A stretch of DNA of 64,000 nt. Source: Knoxdaviesia capensis. Taxonomy: Eukaryota; Ascomycota; Sordariomycetes; Microascales; Gondwanamycetaceae. The stretch's first letter is position 1. Each line of letters begins with the position of its first letter. A model generated the notes under the pieces. That model worked only from the letters and a program-made list of their open reading frames with translations, did no database searches and was not told the DNA's origin. Both the position numbers and the translations under genes were made by a program. The stretch is taken from NCBI GenBank assembly GCA_001510575.1, contig LNGK01000004.1:1091339-1155338 (forward strand), written 5' to 3'. Of the stretch, positions 1-12,096 are shown in pieces.

Positions 1-3000
1 GGGGGGTGGTTTTGTAACACGCGTTTTCTGGTTTGGGCTGTTGATGTCCTGTCAAGTGATGGGGTTCCCTCCTTGTATTCAACAATGCCCCGCGTTCGTT
101 GCTGCTATTGTCTGTCGTTCAATTTTTTGGGCGTTCGGGAATACGGCAGCGTGTGTGTTCGGGGGCGGGCCGATTCCCGGGCTTCCTGCCAACAACCACA
201 GAAAGAAAATAAAAAGAAAAAAGGAGAAAAGAAGAAGAAAAATTGAAAAGGCTTCACAAAACCCTAATATATCATACCATGTGCAAACGCAAACCACGAG
301 CAAGCGCTTCAAGCAGTGGCTCCTTGACCCCCTCCAGAGTCATTCTGTTTGTCCTGCATCTTGTCTCTTCCTCTTCCTTTTTTTACCACTGCTTCACTTA
401 TTCAAGCGCCTTCATAGACTCACTCCCCCGGCGCTAACACGCACCGGTTCGGAAAAATTGGTCGATATATACGCCGGTTCTCTGGGATATTCTGGATGAC
501 TTCCTTTTCTTTGGTCTACTAGTACCCCTCGACTACTGCCGGTGGCTGGCGCCGGTGCAGTTCACGGTCCCCGTTCTTAATCCACATGTTGCTCTCCAGT
601 TATTTAGCGGGTGAAAAGTCCGATGCGCCTTCATTTCGTCCTTCCCTGATCATGACGTGGTGGTCGTTTCTTTTATGCGGGCTCGGTGTCCTCTTCGTCC
701 ACGATGAGTTCTTCCTCGCCACCGAAGCTCCATTCATTTAAGGTCGATCCTCCGCGTTGGTTTTGTCTCTCGCGCTCTGTTCGCTCCTGCTTATTAGTTG
801 TTCGTCTCTTCCTAGTGTCCCCCCCTTGGTGCTCGCTTAGGACCCTCTCGGGCGGAGGAGGAGGAAGCGAGGAGGGGGAGAGGACTAGAAAGGGGGGGAG
901 GGACTCCGCACGCCTCGGAACTCCTATGCAGAGACTTTCGCACACCAACCCAAAAACCCCTGCTCCTCACTTGCTGGTGGGCGTCGGAAAGTCTTGGCTT
1001 GGCCGCGGCAGATCTGTTCCGGTGAGGAGGAGGAAGAGGAGGAGGATGAGTGGCGGAAGAGGGGAGACGGGGTCCTGGTCCGCATTTTCCTTTCCTAGGA
1101 ATGCGAGAGAGAGAACTGTTGGGTGTTGTTCTAATACTCTTTCTTGTTTTCCTTTTGCCACCTTTCAGGGACGTGTATATTTATTTTCCCGAGTGAGGTC
1201 CCTGTCCTGATGGTTGTGAGACCCCTGGACCTGTACCCAGAAAGGTGGTCATGCAATACCCGCCTGTGGCTCTGCTTGATGTTGTCTCTCGAAGACACTC
1301 CTTGTGTCTGAGCCCTGCTCGGGTCTTTTTCAGAAACCAGCACCATCTACTACATGTGGGTTTGGGCCTGGCCCCCGCGGAATGCACTGGGAAATCCCGG
1401 TGTTTGAACCCCGGCGGCGCGGGTATGGACGACTCCCGCTCGACGATTCACGTATTTCACTATCTACATGCACACGGCTTTGCTATATGGTGTTATATTC
1501 CCGCAGTCTCTCTCGGTCTATGTTCCTCTGGTGTCCACGACAGAGGCGTCATTCGACTCGTTCAGGAGGTGAGTGTCTGGTCTCCGTAGGAGAGAGAAAC
1601 ACACATCGAGAAGCATGGGAGGTGTAGGATTGCGGTAATCCGGGGATGCTGCCAGTCTCTGCAACGAGGAGTGCAGTAGCGAGCCCCTTTCACATCAAGC
1701 TTCGATTCTGTCTATCTCCTATCCGGGCGATCGTCAATTCCAGCTAAGCCCTGGGGTCAGACTCCTGCATCTCTCTATATCGTGGCCGTAGAAGGAGAAG
1801 AACACCGGCCCAGGGACGAACAGCTGTCACTTGGACTCCCCCCGTATCTAGAGACGGTGTGAGCTGGTCCGCCGCCCCCGATAGCACGCGTGTTGATCGG
1901 AACATCAGGTGCCAGACGGAGCACCGGTGGCAGGTTGCTTCGCCAGATGTAGTCTGCAGCTATATATACCGGTCTGCGCCGCAAAAGCCCGAGGTATCGG
2001 CAGTTTTGTTCTCCCGGCGGCCCAGTGCCCCCCACACCCATCCTCACCCACACGCGCACACGTCAGACTCCCGACGAACTACGAGTGCCCCGTATGTTTC
2101 CCCGACGCCCAGCTTTAGGCGGGGGTTCCATCGACTGTTCTGGCTGGAGCCCCGGACCCAGTGCTCGGCGTCGGCAGCACTCTGAGGAAAGGGGGTCGGC
2201 AGCAAGCACCGGCCAACGGCCCCTCCCCGGGAGATTCTGGACCCGATCCGGGCGGCGCTGGCGTGGTGGGACAGAGCTTTTGCTTCAAACGCGCGCGGAT
2301 GTGGGAACACTGCTGCGGTGGACCGCGACCGCGGAGTGTCTGGGGAGGAGAGGTCGGGTGCTGGGTCTACCGGAGAGTTCGTGCAAGTGGAGAATGGTCA
2401 CACTGGTCATATCTATCAGGAACGTGGTCTACTACGCCCGCCGAGGGCCGGACACAGTCTATATACGGAAGGAGTTGGGTGTTAGCGGTGGTTCTGCGAT
2501 CGGGTTAGCATGCCAACGAGTTCGGCGTGGGAGGGGAATGACTTGCTCGGGTGGATTTGAGCGTTGTGGGTGTGGTTCTAGGCGGCCTCTGGCGGGCAGG
2601 TTATCGCCAGGCAAAGGACATTTCCTGCGCTTTCGTCTGCAGTGCTAGTTACTTCTATCAAAGTCGGAGTGGGACGAGTCTACGAAAGAGCCAGCGGGGT
2701 GAGATGGTGTATGGAAAGTTGGTGGCAGAGGGCTCGGCTCGCTTTATAGTGCCTTGGGAGACTGGGAGCGGGATTCAGAGTGACGATGGGGGGATTAATC
2801 ACCATACCAAGCCAAGTTCAGCTTGTCACTCAGACACGGACAAGCAAACTGCGAGGCTGTCTCTCAGAGGGGTCCAGATAGCACGCATTCGCGTTCGCTT
2901 CACGATCTTGTCTCAGCTTAGGGTTTGTTCGTGCCGGGATCGTATACTCGGCCCAGCCAGGCACTTGCACACGGACCCAAGCGTCAGGTCCTCCGTGCGA

Positions 3001-5732
3001 CGTAAGCAGTAGCCCAGCAAGGAACCCGCTATTGGAGCGAGCACGGAGTCGAGTGCCTGTGTTGTCCCTGGGTACTCTTCCATAAAATGGCTGGAAGCCG
3101 TTGATTTTGGCTTTTCAGGTGGTGGTGAAGCGAGGCCGGCACGTCGGAGTGGGGAAGATGGGTAAATTACTAGGTGATTCCTCTCACCTCAACAACGGTT
3201 TACGAGATTTTACTAAGAGGTGAGTGTGTGGGTTGGAGGGTGAAGTGAAATTAGGAAGCGAAGCACCCAAATTCAGGGATTAAGGGGAGCAGTGAACACA
3301 CAAGTCCGACCTACGGCCGGGAAACCGGTGCCGGGCCACTACGTAAGTACATCACAGGTCTACTATGTATAGTACAATATGATACATTATACCTAGTATA
3401 TCCACATAGATACATCTTACAGGGTGCTGCCAGACATGCCCCCCCCCTCCTCCCTTGTTCCCCGAGCTCGTCAATACCCTTCGTCGCGGGTGGTTGGTGA
3501 TGGCTATGACGTAGTTGGGTGGATAACGGTCGGAGCGGGACAACTCGACCTGAATGTCCTTGCTCGTGGTCTGGGGAAAATGGGAGGACAACCACCCGGG
3601 AGAATTCGACTTTGGGTATACGGGTTTATCTTCTGTGTGAGTGTGTGTGTGTGTGTGCGTCTAGTAGGAAGTAATCACAGAACTTGAGGTCAACTCTGGT
3701 TCATCCGCCCAGCCCCCCGGAACTGTCGACTTCGGGGGTGGCTCAAATCACCGCCCTCGGTGACTTTTTCGTCACTGCGTTTCCCTCGCTCACTCTCTCT
3801 CCCTCATCCTCTATCTGAACTTCTGTGTATCTCTGTATCTCTCTATCTCTGGTTCCCGGGTCTCTTCTGAGCCCCCTCCCACTCACACATCAAGTGCCGA
3901 ATTGTCCCGTCTCACCAAATGCCTTCTTCTTCCCCGCTCCGGACACCTGGCCCCAGCCACCGGCAGACGGCGACACCGGAGGGGCAGACGTACTTGCACA
4001 CATGCAGATCCACGTGTGCTGGCAGGTCTGCAGTGCACAGCAGAGGCGGAGAGACATAGCCCCCCTTCCAGAATCATATATCTGGTTTGCACACGGACAC
4101 CCCGATAGGTGGAGGCGGTGGTGGTGTGTTCGGCGCTCGGGTGTCCGTGGGCGGTGATTTGCCAGCGGGATACGGATACCTGCCGGTCGCTCTTCCGTTG
4201 GGAGTGTGGACCCGTGTGTGGTCCTTTCGTATAGGGGGGTATCACCAGACCTCTGTTCATTCTCAGGTACGTCTAGGTTGAAGCCCCCGTGAAGATACAC
4301 AAGTGTCCGTCCCTAGTGCCCAACCACACACTACTGTATGTGCGCGTCCAGACACTCCAGCCCTGACTGGCCGAAATTGTTCAGCCCGCCTTTGCCGGGC
4401 AGCCGTGGACGTGCATGGGGAGGACCAACATAATTTTCCTTCTTTTTTTTTCCCTTCCCGCACACTTTTTCTTTCCTTGCCAGGGTATGCTGAGCCGAGT
4501 TATGCGTGCATGTCTGTGCCATGGCGTAAGCGCGCCGTGTTATCCGCCCCAGAGTCACAGTTCAGCAAATTCTCCAGACCTTAGATCGGTGTGCCCTGTG
4601 CCCTCCCTAACGGACTTGAAGTGCGCGGACCAGACGATTGATGGCTTCAGGGGACAGTGTGGTCCCGGGAGATTGGAAGGGTCGGGGAATTCGTCGAAAC
4701 GAAATGAGACCGGGGCGCCTTTCTTTGTCGGTGATGTCACTCTCTGGGAGTGGCATTGTCGTCCTTGGCACCTCAAGACCCCTATCAGCTTTTTCCAGAG
4801 GGAAACATGAAGTTGCGAGAGACAGACGTGTTGGCTGACGGCGCGTCCCGCTTCCGAGAGATTTCAAGACGCGGACACAAGAGTCACCGGCCAGTCTTAT
4901 TCGATCCCGTGTGTGCCTTGATCTTTGAAGACACTGCCGCCACTTACTTGATAATCCCCCCTTCACACCTCCCAGAAATATCAAAGAGACGACTCCCCAA
5001 AGTTGGAGTTGGTTCTATTGTTTGCGATGCTGTACCCATCTGACGATACCAAGAAGTGAAATATAGATACCAGGTCATTCAGGTATCTCATCATTCCAAA
5101 AGGCCCGGATGGCGATTTAGAAACTGCGTTGAGAGAGCGGCAACGCCTGCCGGTTGTCTTTGAGATCATGACGTGAATATCGTCGTTGATGTCTCGACAA
5201 GCTCGTTCACCTTCACCGCCCTATTAGGAAATGGCCTAGGTTCTGATGAGGAGGTCAGGATTCAACTTAAAGCAGGAAGGCATAGAGGTTGACACTTCTT
5301 CATATAAAACTTTTAAGCTATTCTGGGCAGTTAAAATCAAGCCAGGTGATGTCGTTATGCGGCCATGGCGTCGGAGAGATGTAGCTTCAGACATCTCGTC
5401 TTCAGGCTTTGCATCTCTAGCTGGGCCAAGAACCCATGAGAAAGAAGTCGTGTCTAGAAATAGCTTCTCATAAATATCAAGACCGCCTCCTCTCTGGACT
5501 TGCAACCTAGCCTGCTTCTCGCAGCAGACCCGGAGCCGAGCCGGACACCGGGACCGGCCCGGGTGTCGTGACCTAGCCCGGCGGCCGGAGTCCCACCTGG
5601 AGATTGGACTCTGTCACCATGAAAACCAAAAAGGAAAAATCGGAAACCTCTTCCAAAAGCTTCGGTCGAACAAGAACAAAGAATAAACAGTGGGCAAGGG
5701 AGAAAAAAAAGTTAACACCCAAAGCAAAAATA
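1..5732. other. gene-free interval, left edge
   Basis: No reading frame here resembles a family I know, and no frame combines length, codon regularity and splice sites in a convincing gene model. The stretch holds TC/GA-rich low-complexity DNA, a short TG run near 3640-3658 and a telobox-like AAACCCTAA at 259-267. The segment 4.6-5.5 kb is less repetitive and has several short minus-strand frames in succession, which could be a decayed gene, but nothing identifies it. Unseen untranslated RNA or very small exons cannot be excluded. Confidence 0.5.
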
Positions 5733-5819
5733 TGCTTCCACGCGGATTCGAACCGCGGATCTTCGCATATTTTGCATCGAAGATACAAGTGCGACGCGTT
5801 ACCCCTGCGCCATAGAAGC
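5733..5819 (-). tRNA. tRNA-Thr (anticodon UGU) with a 15-nt intron
   Basis: The minus strand folds as a full cloverleaf. The acceptor stem GCTTCTA pairs with TGGAAGC (discriminator A). The D arm has three pairs plus a C-A mismatch. The anticodon stem TCGCA/TGCGA is perfect, and the T arm is CGCGG-TTCGAAT-CCGCG. The anticodon TGT lies at 5785-5787 (read on the minus strand), so the tRNA reads ACA (Thr). A 15-nt intron at 5769-5783 begins one base 3' of the anticodon, the canonical place for eukaryotic nuclear tRNA introns, and leaves a 72-nt mature body. CCA is not encoded, as expected in eukaryotes. Exact intron ends follow the canonical rule and were not tested. Confidence 0.93.
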
Positions 5820-6026
5820 AGTTTGGGTAATTCTCGGTCTCGCCAATTAAGTTTATAAAGCCGACTCCGGCCCGCGCCTGCGACAAAACTGTCTCTGCGT
5901 CCAGAAAGCCAAAACCACACAAGCCAATCCGTGCAGAAATATTCTCAAGCACAGCTTTTATATTTGCAGCTATGTTTTGGTCATGCTAGGCGGGGTATTC
6001 GTTGAAACATGGCAGCGTCAGTTGCG

Positions 6027-6042
6027 TTAGGGTTTGTTAGGG
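6027..6042 (+). promoter_or_regulatory. telobox-like TTAGGG motifs upstream of the CSN1 gene
   Basis: TTAGGGTT at 6027-6034 is followed by a second TTAGGG at 6037-6042, about 180 bases before the CSN1 start codon. Motifs of this kind (AACCCTAA) bind telomere-repeat/Myb-type factors in yeasts and plants; a role here is inferred only. The same word recurs in several other gene-poor or promoter positions of this window. Confidence 0.3.
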
Positions 6043-6218
6043 CTATGCTCCTGCCTACCCCACCCCCCACTTCTAAATCACTACATGTTCTTACTGTAGC
6101 TTCTCTCTTCCAAACCCAAACAACCTCCAGAAAATCTCTCCTTCCGTTGACAACACAAACGCAGTCTCCAATGGGTAATATACCACACATCTGATTTTGA
6201 CTGATCATACTGCCAGCC

Positions 6219-7981
6219 ATGGACCAGGCAACGGCCCTTGAGGCCTTCTTTGTCCGGATGGAAAATGAAGGCGTCACGATTGTCAGAGGTAAAGTGATAT
6301 GGAGCTTCTGTTGGATTAGCAGGCACGACTCTAACAGGATGGCATTCACGCAGAACCACCCAAGCTGGATCTTGATGCCTACATTTCCAACTACCGAGGT
6401 AAGAGCCCTCCATGCCGGCTTACGGTCTTCTCTTTTTCCCCTCTGCTTCACTGGCAAGAGACTCACGCTCGACATCATCCCCACAGGCCTCACACGACTT
6501 CAGCGGTTGATCCACATCGGCCGAGTCAGCACGTATCTCTGCGTCGACGCACTTCGGGCGGCGGTGATCGAAGCGAAGAGCGGCCACGATACGAACCAAT
6601 ACAAGGAGTGCTGTGAAGCGCTGGGCCAGGCCTCTCCCGGCGACCCTCTGGCCGACATTGATCAGGAATGGATTTCTACCGTCAAGAAGCAGAACACAAA
6701 TGAGAAGCGTCGGCTAGAACTCGAGCTGAAGAACTATAAGAATAATCTCATCAAGGAGAGCATCCGCGTAAGTTGGGAGGGCCTGCGCAGTTTCCCCGTT
6801 GAAGCACATCACCACTAACCTGGGCCTCCCCCCCCTCCCTTTCTTTCTCTCTTTCTGCAGATGGGATACGAAGACCTGGGCAAGCACCTCGAGGCCACGG
6901 GAAATCTTCGCCTCGCGCAGGACACGTTCGGGCATATGCGAAGCGAGTCCGGCACGGCCAAGCAGCTGATCGAAGTCGGCAAGCACGCCCTACGCACGGC
7001 GATCCTCCTCCGAGACTGGGGCGCGGCGATCTCGACCCTTAACAAGATCTCGTCGGGCCAGCTCCGGGCGGAATCACTCCCTGTGCAGACATACGTGACG
7101 GTGGCGCGCGGCCTGGCCAACATGGGCGTGCACCTGTACGAGGACGCCTTCAAGATCTTCCAGGCCGTCGACGCCACGGTGCCGGCGGTCGACTACAACG
7201 ACCTGGCCACGCCGGCCGATATTGCAGTGTACGGCGGGCTGATTGCGCTGGCCTACAAAAGCCGCGAGCAGCTGCGCACCCAGGTGCTCGAGAACCGCAA
7301 CTTCCGCATGCTGCTCGAGCTGGAGCCGAATATCCGCAAGGCCATCTCGGCGTTTGTGTCCGGCCGCTACACCGCCTGTCTCGACATTCTGACCAGCTAC
7401 CGCGCCGACTACATGCTGGACATCCACCTGGCGAAGCATGTGCACATCCTGTACGCCCATATCCGGACCAAGTGTATCGTGCAGTATGTCGCGCCCTTCT
7501 CGGTCATTAGCCTGGAAACTCTGCGCCAGGCCTTTGGTCCGTCCGACCTGCCTCTCGAGGCTGAACTGAAGGAGCTGATTCAGAAGGGCGTCTTGGAGGC
7601 GCGTCTTAACACGATTGATGGCGTAAGTCTCTCTTGAGAGTGAAGAAGCCTGCAGTGTTTTTCCGTATCCGTGTTTTTGTTCTTTTTTTTACTGACCATC
7701 TACGACTCACTTTCCCATCCTAGCTCCTCGTTGCCATGAATCCCAGCAAGCGCGCCGCCATGCAGATCACGACTCTGGAGGCTGCGAAGGTGTATGAGAA
7801 GGAGGTTATCGAGAGAATTCGCCGCATGGGCATTGCCATGGCCGATCTCCAGTCGCGGCCAGATCTTAAGCAGACGGGCGGTGGTGGGGGCAGCCAGCTT
7901 CTGCCGTGGAATGACGATGATGATAATGATCACGATATGAAAGCTTCGGATTCGGGTCCTTCCGAGGTGCCTGGCGTTTGA
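6219..7981 (+). CDS. CSN1: COP9 signalosome complex subunit 1 (PCI-domain protein)
   Basis: This is a subunit of the COP9 signalosome, the nuclear/cytoplasmic complex that removes NEDD8 from cullin-RING ubiquitin ligases. CSN1 is a scaffold rather than the catalytic subunit. Exons are 6219-6288, 6354-6398, 6487-6767, 6861-7622 and 7724-7981, giving 471 residues, the usual length. All introns are GT-AG; the first has a CTAAC branch site before its acceptor. After splicing, residues 23-38 read as the family signature REPPKLDLDAYISNYR, which supports the first two short exons. The Rpn7-like helical repeats occupy about residues 60-290 and the PCI winged-helix region about 300-400. The C-terminus is a Gly-rich then acidic tail (DDDDND). 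The ATG at 6219 was chosen because the frame joins the conserved motif through the intron; an upstream ATG at 6009 is in another context and unsupported. Identification is from remembered family motifs. Confidence 0.93.
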
Positions 7982-8374
7982 TTGGGGGTTCAGGAATTAA
8001 TCATAGTAACTTTTTTTTTTACTCTGAATTGCATCTGTCTTTGTATCCTATCAAGTAGAGGTACATGTTCTCGCGGACTTGTTCAAAGCGCGAAATCAAG
8101 CTCCCTGTATTGCAATGCCCTCAAGTCAGTAGGGTTGGGGTTATATCAGCAATTAGGGTTTTGTATCTGCACGTGACCATTCCATTTGCGCGCTTGGTTT
8201 TTTTCCTCCACCCTGATGAAGCTCTGGATTGGCACTCGGACATTCCACTCATCGCCAAAGCAACCCAAACGAAGATGGCAAACATCTTGTGTCAGTTCAG
8301 TTTTTTCACGAAGTTTGACCGTTGTTGATCACAGCTAATTCCCGTCTACCAAAACAAAACACCCCACGGAAACA
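7982..8374. other. CSN1-PPR intergenic region with E-box and telobox
   Basis: This 393-base gap must hold the CSN1 3' end and the promoter of the PPR gene. Visible words are TTAGGGTTT at 8153-8161 and CACGTGAC at 8170-8177, an E-box core of the type bound by Cbf1/USF-like bHLH factors. A T-run lies at 8012-8021. No binding has been shown; the calls rest on the words alone. Confidence 0.35.
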
Positions 8375-11290
8375 ATGCGGCGTTTGTGGCTCCGGCGCGG
8401 CGGTCCGGCGGTGATACCCCGAGATGGGCCGGGAGCGAAGACGACAACTATGGCAGCTCGCACGGAAGCCAGACGGAGCATATCGACGACGACCTCGGCC
8501 GAATCGGGGAGCGATAATTTGCAGGTTGTGCCGGATTCTCGACACCCCGAGCCCACGATGGCAGACTCACAACACCAACAGCCGCAATCGCCGCGGCCCC
8601 GACGCCGCTCGACATCCCGAATGCCGCAGTGGTCGCCGCTCGGCCGGCTGGAAACGCGGAGTGCGCTGGCGATATTTGAGCAGACGATCCGCGAGACGCG
8701 AGACGTCGAGGCGTTCCAGGCGCAGCAGCACCAGAAGCTGAAGACACGCACGGGCGGCGGCGCGGCCATCGACAGGGCCGGGCGGGACGAGCTGTACGCG
8801 AACGTCACGGCGGCGGCGGCCAAGCTGCAGTCGGGCGAGTGGAGCGTGGCGGAGACGTTCCCGTACTTCCAGCAGGAGATCCTGCCGCTCCTGCGCAGCT
8901 CGCGCGCGCGGCCCGGCCAGTCGGTGCACATGTTCATGTCGAAGATGCTGGCGATGGTGTGCGAGGAGAAGCGCGCATGCCCGGCGAGGGCGGACCTGCC
9001 CGGCCTGGCGGAGCTGCACGCGCTGTACCGCGAGTTCCGGAAGGATGTCGAGGTCAATAAGCTGCTGGATGTGGCGCTGGCGGAGATGGAGTACGTGCGT
9101 GCACATGCCGCCGCCGCCGCCGCCGCCGCCGCCGACACCGACGCCGGCGCCAGCAGCAGCGAGGCCGAGAAGGCCCAGCGCGACGCCATGCTGGCCGACC
9201 TGTCGGAGTTCTTCGTGTCGGTGTTCCAGTCGCCGAACACGCGCTTCATGGCCGACGAGGCCGACAGACGCCAGCTGCGGCTGCCGCACGTGACGGCCGA
9301 GCACTTTGCGGCGATCCGCGCGCAGCACGTGCAGCTGCGCCAGATCTTCTTCAAGCTAGTGTCATGGTACAACCCCACGCAGATCCAGAAGCTATGCCCA
9401 GCCGTGCTGGCCATGTACGCGCTGGCCAGCAGCGAGCATGCGGCGCGCAACCCGGCCGTGGACGCCTTCGAGCCGCTGCGGGCCTTCGTGGCCGCGCTGA
9501 TCCGCGGGGTGCGGCCGTCTGCGGGCGGCGAGCTTGCGGCGGATTTTGCAGAGTTCCCGGAGTTGTGGGCCGCTGTGTTGCCGTATATCGAGGCCGGCGG
9601 CAGTGGTGGTCGTGGTGGTGGTGGTGGGACTGGAACCGCGGCGCACGGGAAACGGGCTGCACAACCGACCCACCGCACGGCGGGCGGCGACCATGGGCGC
9701 GACCCCGGCTCCGACACGGCTCAGCTGCACAAGAAACTGTCGACGGCCTTCAGTTCGCAGGATGTCGACGAGCTGCGGCGGCTGTGGGCGGCGTTCCCGG
9801 TGCTGTGCAACCTGGACGCCACGGCGCCGGCCGACACCGCCCGCCAGCACCAACTGCACGGCATCTTCAACTTCTTTGTGTACATCTGGTGTGCGCTGAA
9901 GCAGCCGGCCGAGGTGTCCCGCGTGATGTCCGCCATGGCGCACCAGCGGCCCCCGCAAGCCGCCACGGTGGCAACCTACACGTCGATGGTGCACGGGTGG
10001 AAGTTTGCGCGCGAGCCGGCGAAGGTCGAGGCGCTGTGGGCGATGCTGAAGGCGCGGCGGTTCCCCGTCGACGCGGTGTTCTGGACGGCGCGCATCTCGG
10101 CGCTGGCGGACTGCGGGCTGCAGCGTGAGGCGCTGGACGCGCTGGGCGAGATGGTGCGGGTGTGGAGCGAGGCGGTGGAGCGCAGCGGCGGCGATGCGGC
10201 TGTTGCGGCGGGGACGGCGGCGGCCCCGGCGATCGGGCCGGTCAACGCCGTGCTGGGGGCGCTGGTGCGCGCGTCCGACATGCACGCAGCGCGCCGGGTG
10301 CTGCAGTTCGCCGCGGCGCACGGCATCGAGCCGAACATCATCACGTACAACACGGTCCTCCAGGGCCTGGTGCGCGAGGGCCGGGCCGCCGAGATCCACA
10401 GCCTGATGCAGACGATGAAGGACGCGGGGGTGCGGCCGGACCTGGCGACGTTCACGATCATCGTCGAGGACGTTCTGGTGCACGCCATCGAGCAGGAGGA
10501 CGCCGCAGCCGCCGACGGCACGGCCCACACCACGGCCGACCAGGACGATGCCGGGCGGCGCCAGGTGCGCGCGGTGCACCAGATCTTCGCGACGCTGAAG
10601 GCGGCCAACCTGGAGATGAACGCGGCCATGTACGCCAAGATGATCCACGTGCTGCTGCGCAACTCGGAGCGCGCCACGCTGGCCGTCAAGGAGGTCGTCG
10701 ACCACATGGCGATGCGCGGCGTGCCCCCCTCGGCGCACGTCTTCACCATCGTCGCCAGCCACTACTTCTCGCGCTCGCCGCCCGACATTGCGGCCGTGCG
10801 CGGGCTGATCTCGTCGTGGGGCCTGCGCAACAACCCGGCCGCCGCCGCCGCCGCGGGCACATCACCCGCGCCCTCGACCGCTGCGCCCGCGGACGCCGCC
10901 GCCGCGGCCCCGGCGCTGGTGGCCTCTGCGGCTCCCGCCGGCGCCGCGCCGCCGACCCCCGACTCGGTGTTCTGGGAGTGCGTGGTCCGCGGCTTCGCAG
11001 TGGCGGGCCACCCGCGCGACGCGCTCGCTGTGTTCCTGGAACTCAACCCGGCGGCGCGTGTCGCGCTGCCCGTGCTCAACGACCTGCTCAAAGCGCTCCT
11101 GGCCGCGGACGACCTGGACGGCGCACACACGCTCGTGGCCGAGGTGCTGGACCGCCGGACCCGGACCGGCCGCGTTGAGAGCGGCGATCGCTACTGGAAG
11201 CACCATTTCTGGCACTTGGTGCAGGACTACTCGTTGGCAGATGCGGTGACGCTGCGGGAGGCCGGGTGGCCTGGAGACGACGGGCGGTAA
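8375..11290 (+). CDS. pentatricopeptide repeat (PPR) protein, probably mitochondrial
   Basis: This is a single-exon frame of 971 residues. PPR proteins are helical-repeat RNA-binding proteins that act in organelle RNA maturation or translation; the RNA target cannot be read from sequence. The N-terminus (MRRLWLRRG...) is Arg-rich, nearly free of acidic residues and followed by Ser/Thr, as in a mitochondrial presequence. PPR-type repeats run from about residue 530 to 930; the clearest cores are VATYTSMVHG near 531, NIITYNTVLQGL near 654, PDLATFTIIVED near 688 and NAAMYAKMIHVLL near 748. A poly-Ala run near residues 245-256 (a GCC repeat) and an Ala/Pro-rich linker near 825-860 look like disordered spacers. 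The coding sequence is very GC-rich at third positions, which also opens long spurious antisense frames. The ATG is preceded by an A at -3 and gives the presequence. Confidence 0.88.
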   Translation: MRRLWLRRGGPAVIPRDGPGAKTTTMAARTEARRSISTTTSAESGSDNLQVVPDSRHPEPTMADSQHQQPQSPRPRRRSTSRMPQWSPLGRLETRSALAIFEQTIRETRDVEAFQAQQHQKLKTRTGGGAAIDRAGRDELYANVTAAAAKLQSGEWSVAETFPYFQQEILPLLRSSRARPGQSVHMFMSKMLAMVCEEKRACPARADLPGLAELHALYREFRKDVEVNKLLDVALAEMEYVRAHAAAAAAAAADTDAGASSSEAEKAQRDAMLADLSEFFVSVFQSPNTRFMADEADRRQLRLPHVTAEHFAAIRAQHVQLRQIFFKLVSWYNPTQIQKLCPAVLAMYALASSEHAARNPAVDAFEPLRAFVAALIRGVRPSAGGELAADFAEFPELWAAVLPYIEAGGSGGRGGGGGTGTAAHGKRAAQPTHRTAGGDHGRDPGSDTAQLHKKLSTAFSSQDVDELRRLWAAFPVLCNLDATAPADTARQHQLHGIFNFFVYIWCALKQPAEVSRVMSAMAHQRPPQAATVATYTSMVHGWKFAREPAKVEALWAMLKARRFPVDAVFWTARISALADCGLQREALDALGEMVRVWSEAVERSGGDAAVAAGTAAAPAIGPVNAVLGALVRASDMHAARRVLQFAAAHGIEPNIITYNTVLQGLVREGRAAEIHSLMQTMKDAGVRPDLATFTIIVEDVLVHAIEQEDAAAADGTAHTTADQDDAGRRQVRAVHQIFATLKAANLEMNAAMYAKMIHVLLRNSERATLAVKEVVDHMAMRGVPPSAHVFTIVASHYFSRSPPDIAAVRGLISSWGLRNNPAAAAAAGTSPAPSTAAPADAAAAAPALVASAAPAGAAPPTPDSVFWECVVRGFAVAGHPRDALAVFLELNPAARVALPVLNDLLKALLAADDLDGAHTLVAEVLDRRTRTGRVESGDRYWKHHFWHLVQDYSLADAVTLREAGWPGDDGR
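9108..9134 (+). repeat. (GCC)n trinucleotide run inside the PPR gene
   Basis: About nine tandem GCC-type triplets encode a poly-alanine run of the PPR protein. The run keeps the reading frame, so length changes would only alter a linker. Confidence 0.85.
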
Positions 11291-12096
11291 GAGATATGGA
11301 TGTACGATTGGGGTGGGTGTATGTATGACTTGGGGAGATGCTTTTTTTTTGCTTTTTTTCAATTTTCTTGTACAATTCAACGTTGCTTAGAGCCCGGGTA
11401 GCACATATATCATAGATGTACATATAGACCACGCGTATACACTTGATGCAAAGCACACATATTCCGACGTACGTACAGACAAGAGCATCTCGGTTCCTGT
11501 AGAAAGAAAAAAGTCAGGTTCATTTTCAAACCGAACAACAGCCCCGGAATAAAAGATCCTCAAAAGAGTAAAATAAAAATACAAAAGCATTCCAGAAAGA
11601 CGCCCCCCCCCCTATCCCAGATCCGATACCGCAAGAAGAAAAAAAGAAGAGAAATAGCACCGGAGAAACTCCCCGGATGCCATTGTATGTGTATGAGTTT
11701 CTGACGCCTATTGATTTCCATTTTAGAAAAAAACTAATGTTTAAAAAAAAACTCCAAAGACCCAGTTCCCTAAAGCAACGAAAAGACAAAAGAAGAAAAA
11801 GCAATCTAGTTGGAGTTGGTCCGTGGAGGTGCAGGTCCAAGTCGGGAACACTCGTGATGCATGCAATGCACTACCAAGATGTGTCTCGAATCTTCAGTCC
11901 CTCCACGGGCCAATATCTCGCTCAGTCCGGAAGACTGAGAGAGAGAGAGTGAGTCGGAATTAATAGTGGTCGTCGTCGTGTATGAATGTTGTTCGGGTGC
12001 GTGTTCGTTCGCAAGCTGGGCGGGGGATCGGGGCTCGGAATCGACGTGAATGTGCGTGCTCGGAGCTCCAGACTCGTAAGAAAAGAGTCTCTCCGT
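11291..12096. other. convergent 3' intergenic region
   Basis: This region separates the stop codons of two converging genes. It is AT-rich with A- and T-runs, and it contains AATAAA-like words near 11547 and 11575 that could serve polyadenylation of the plus-strand PPR transcript. No coding potential was recognised; the short frames here are low-complexity. Overlap of the two 3' UTRs is likely, given only about 800 bases. Confidence 0.5.

Noticed and set aside
8335..9717. 460-codon minus-strand frame, and another of 456 codons at 9392-10762, both antisense to the PPR gene
   Set aside because: Same GC-driven artefact; compositions are Ser/Ala/Arg- or His/Arg-rich and overlap each other, whereas the plus strand encodes clear PPR units.
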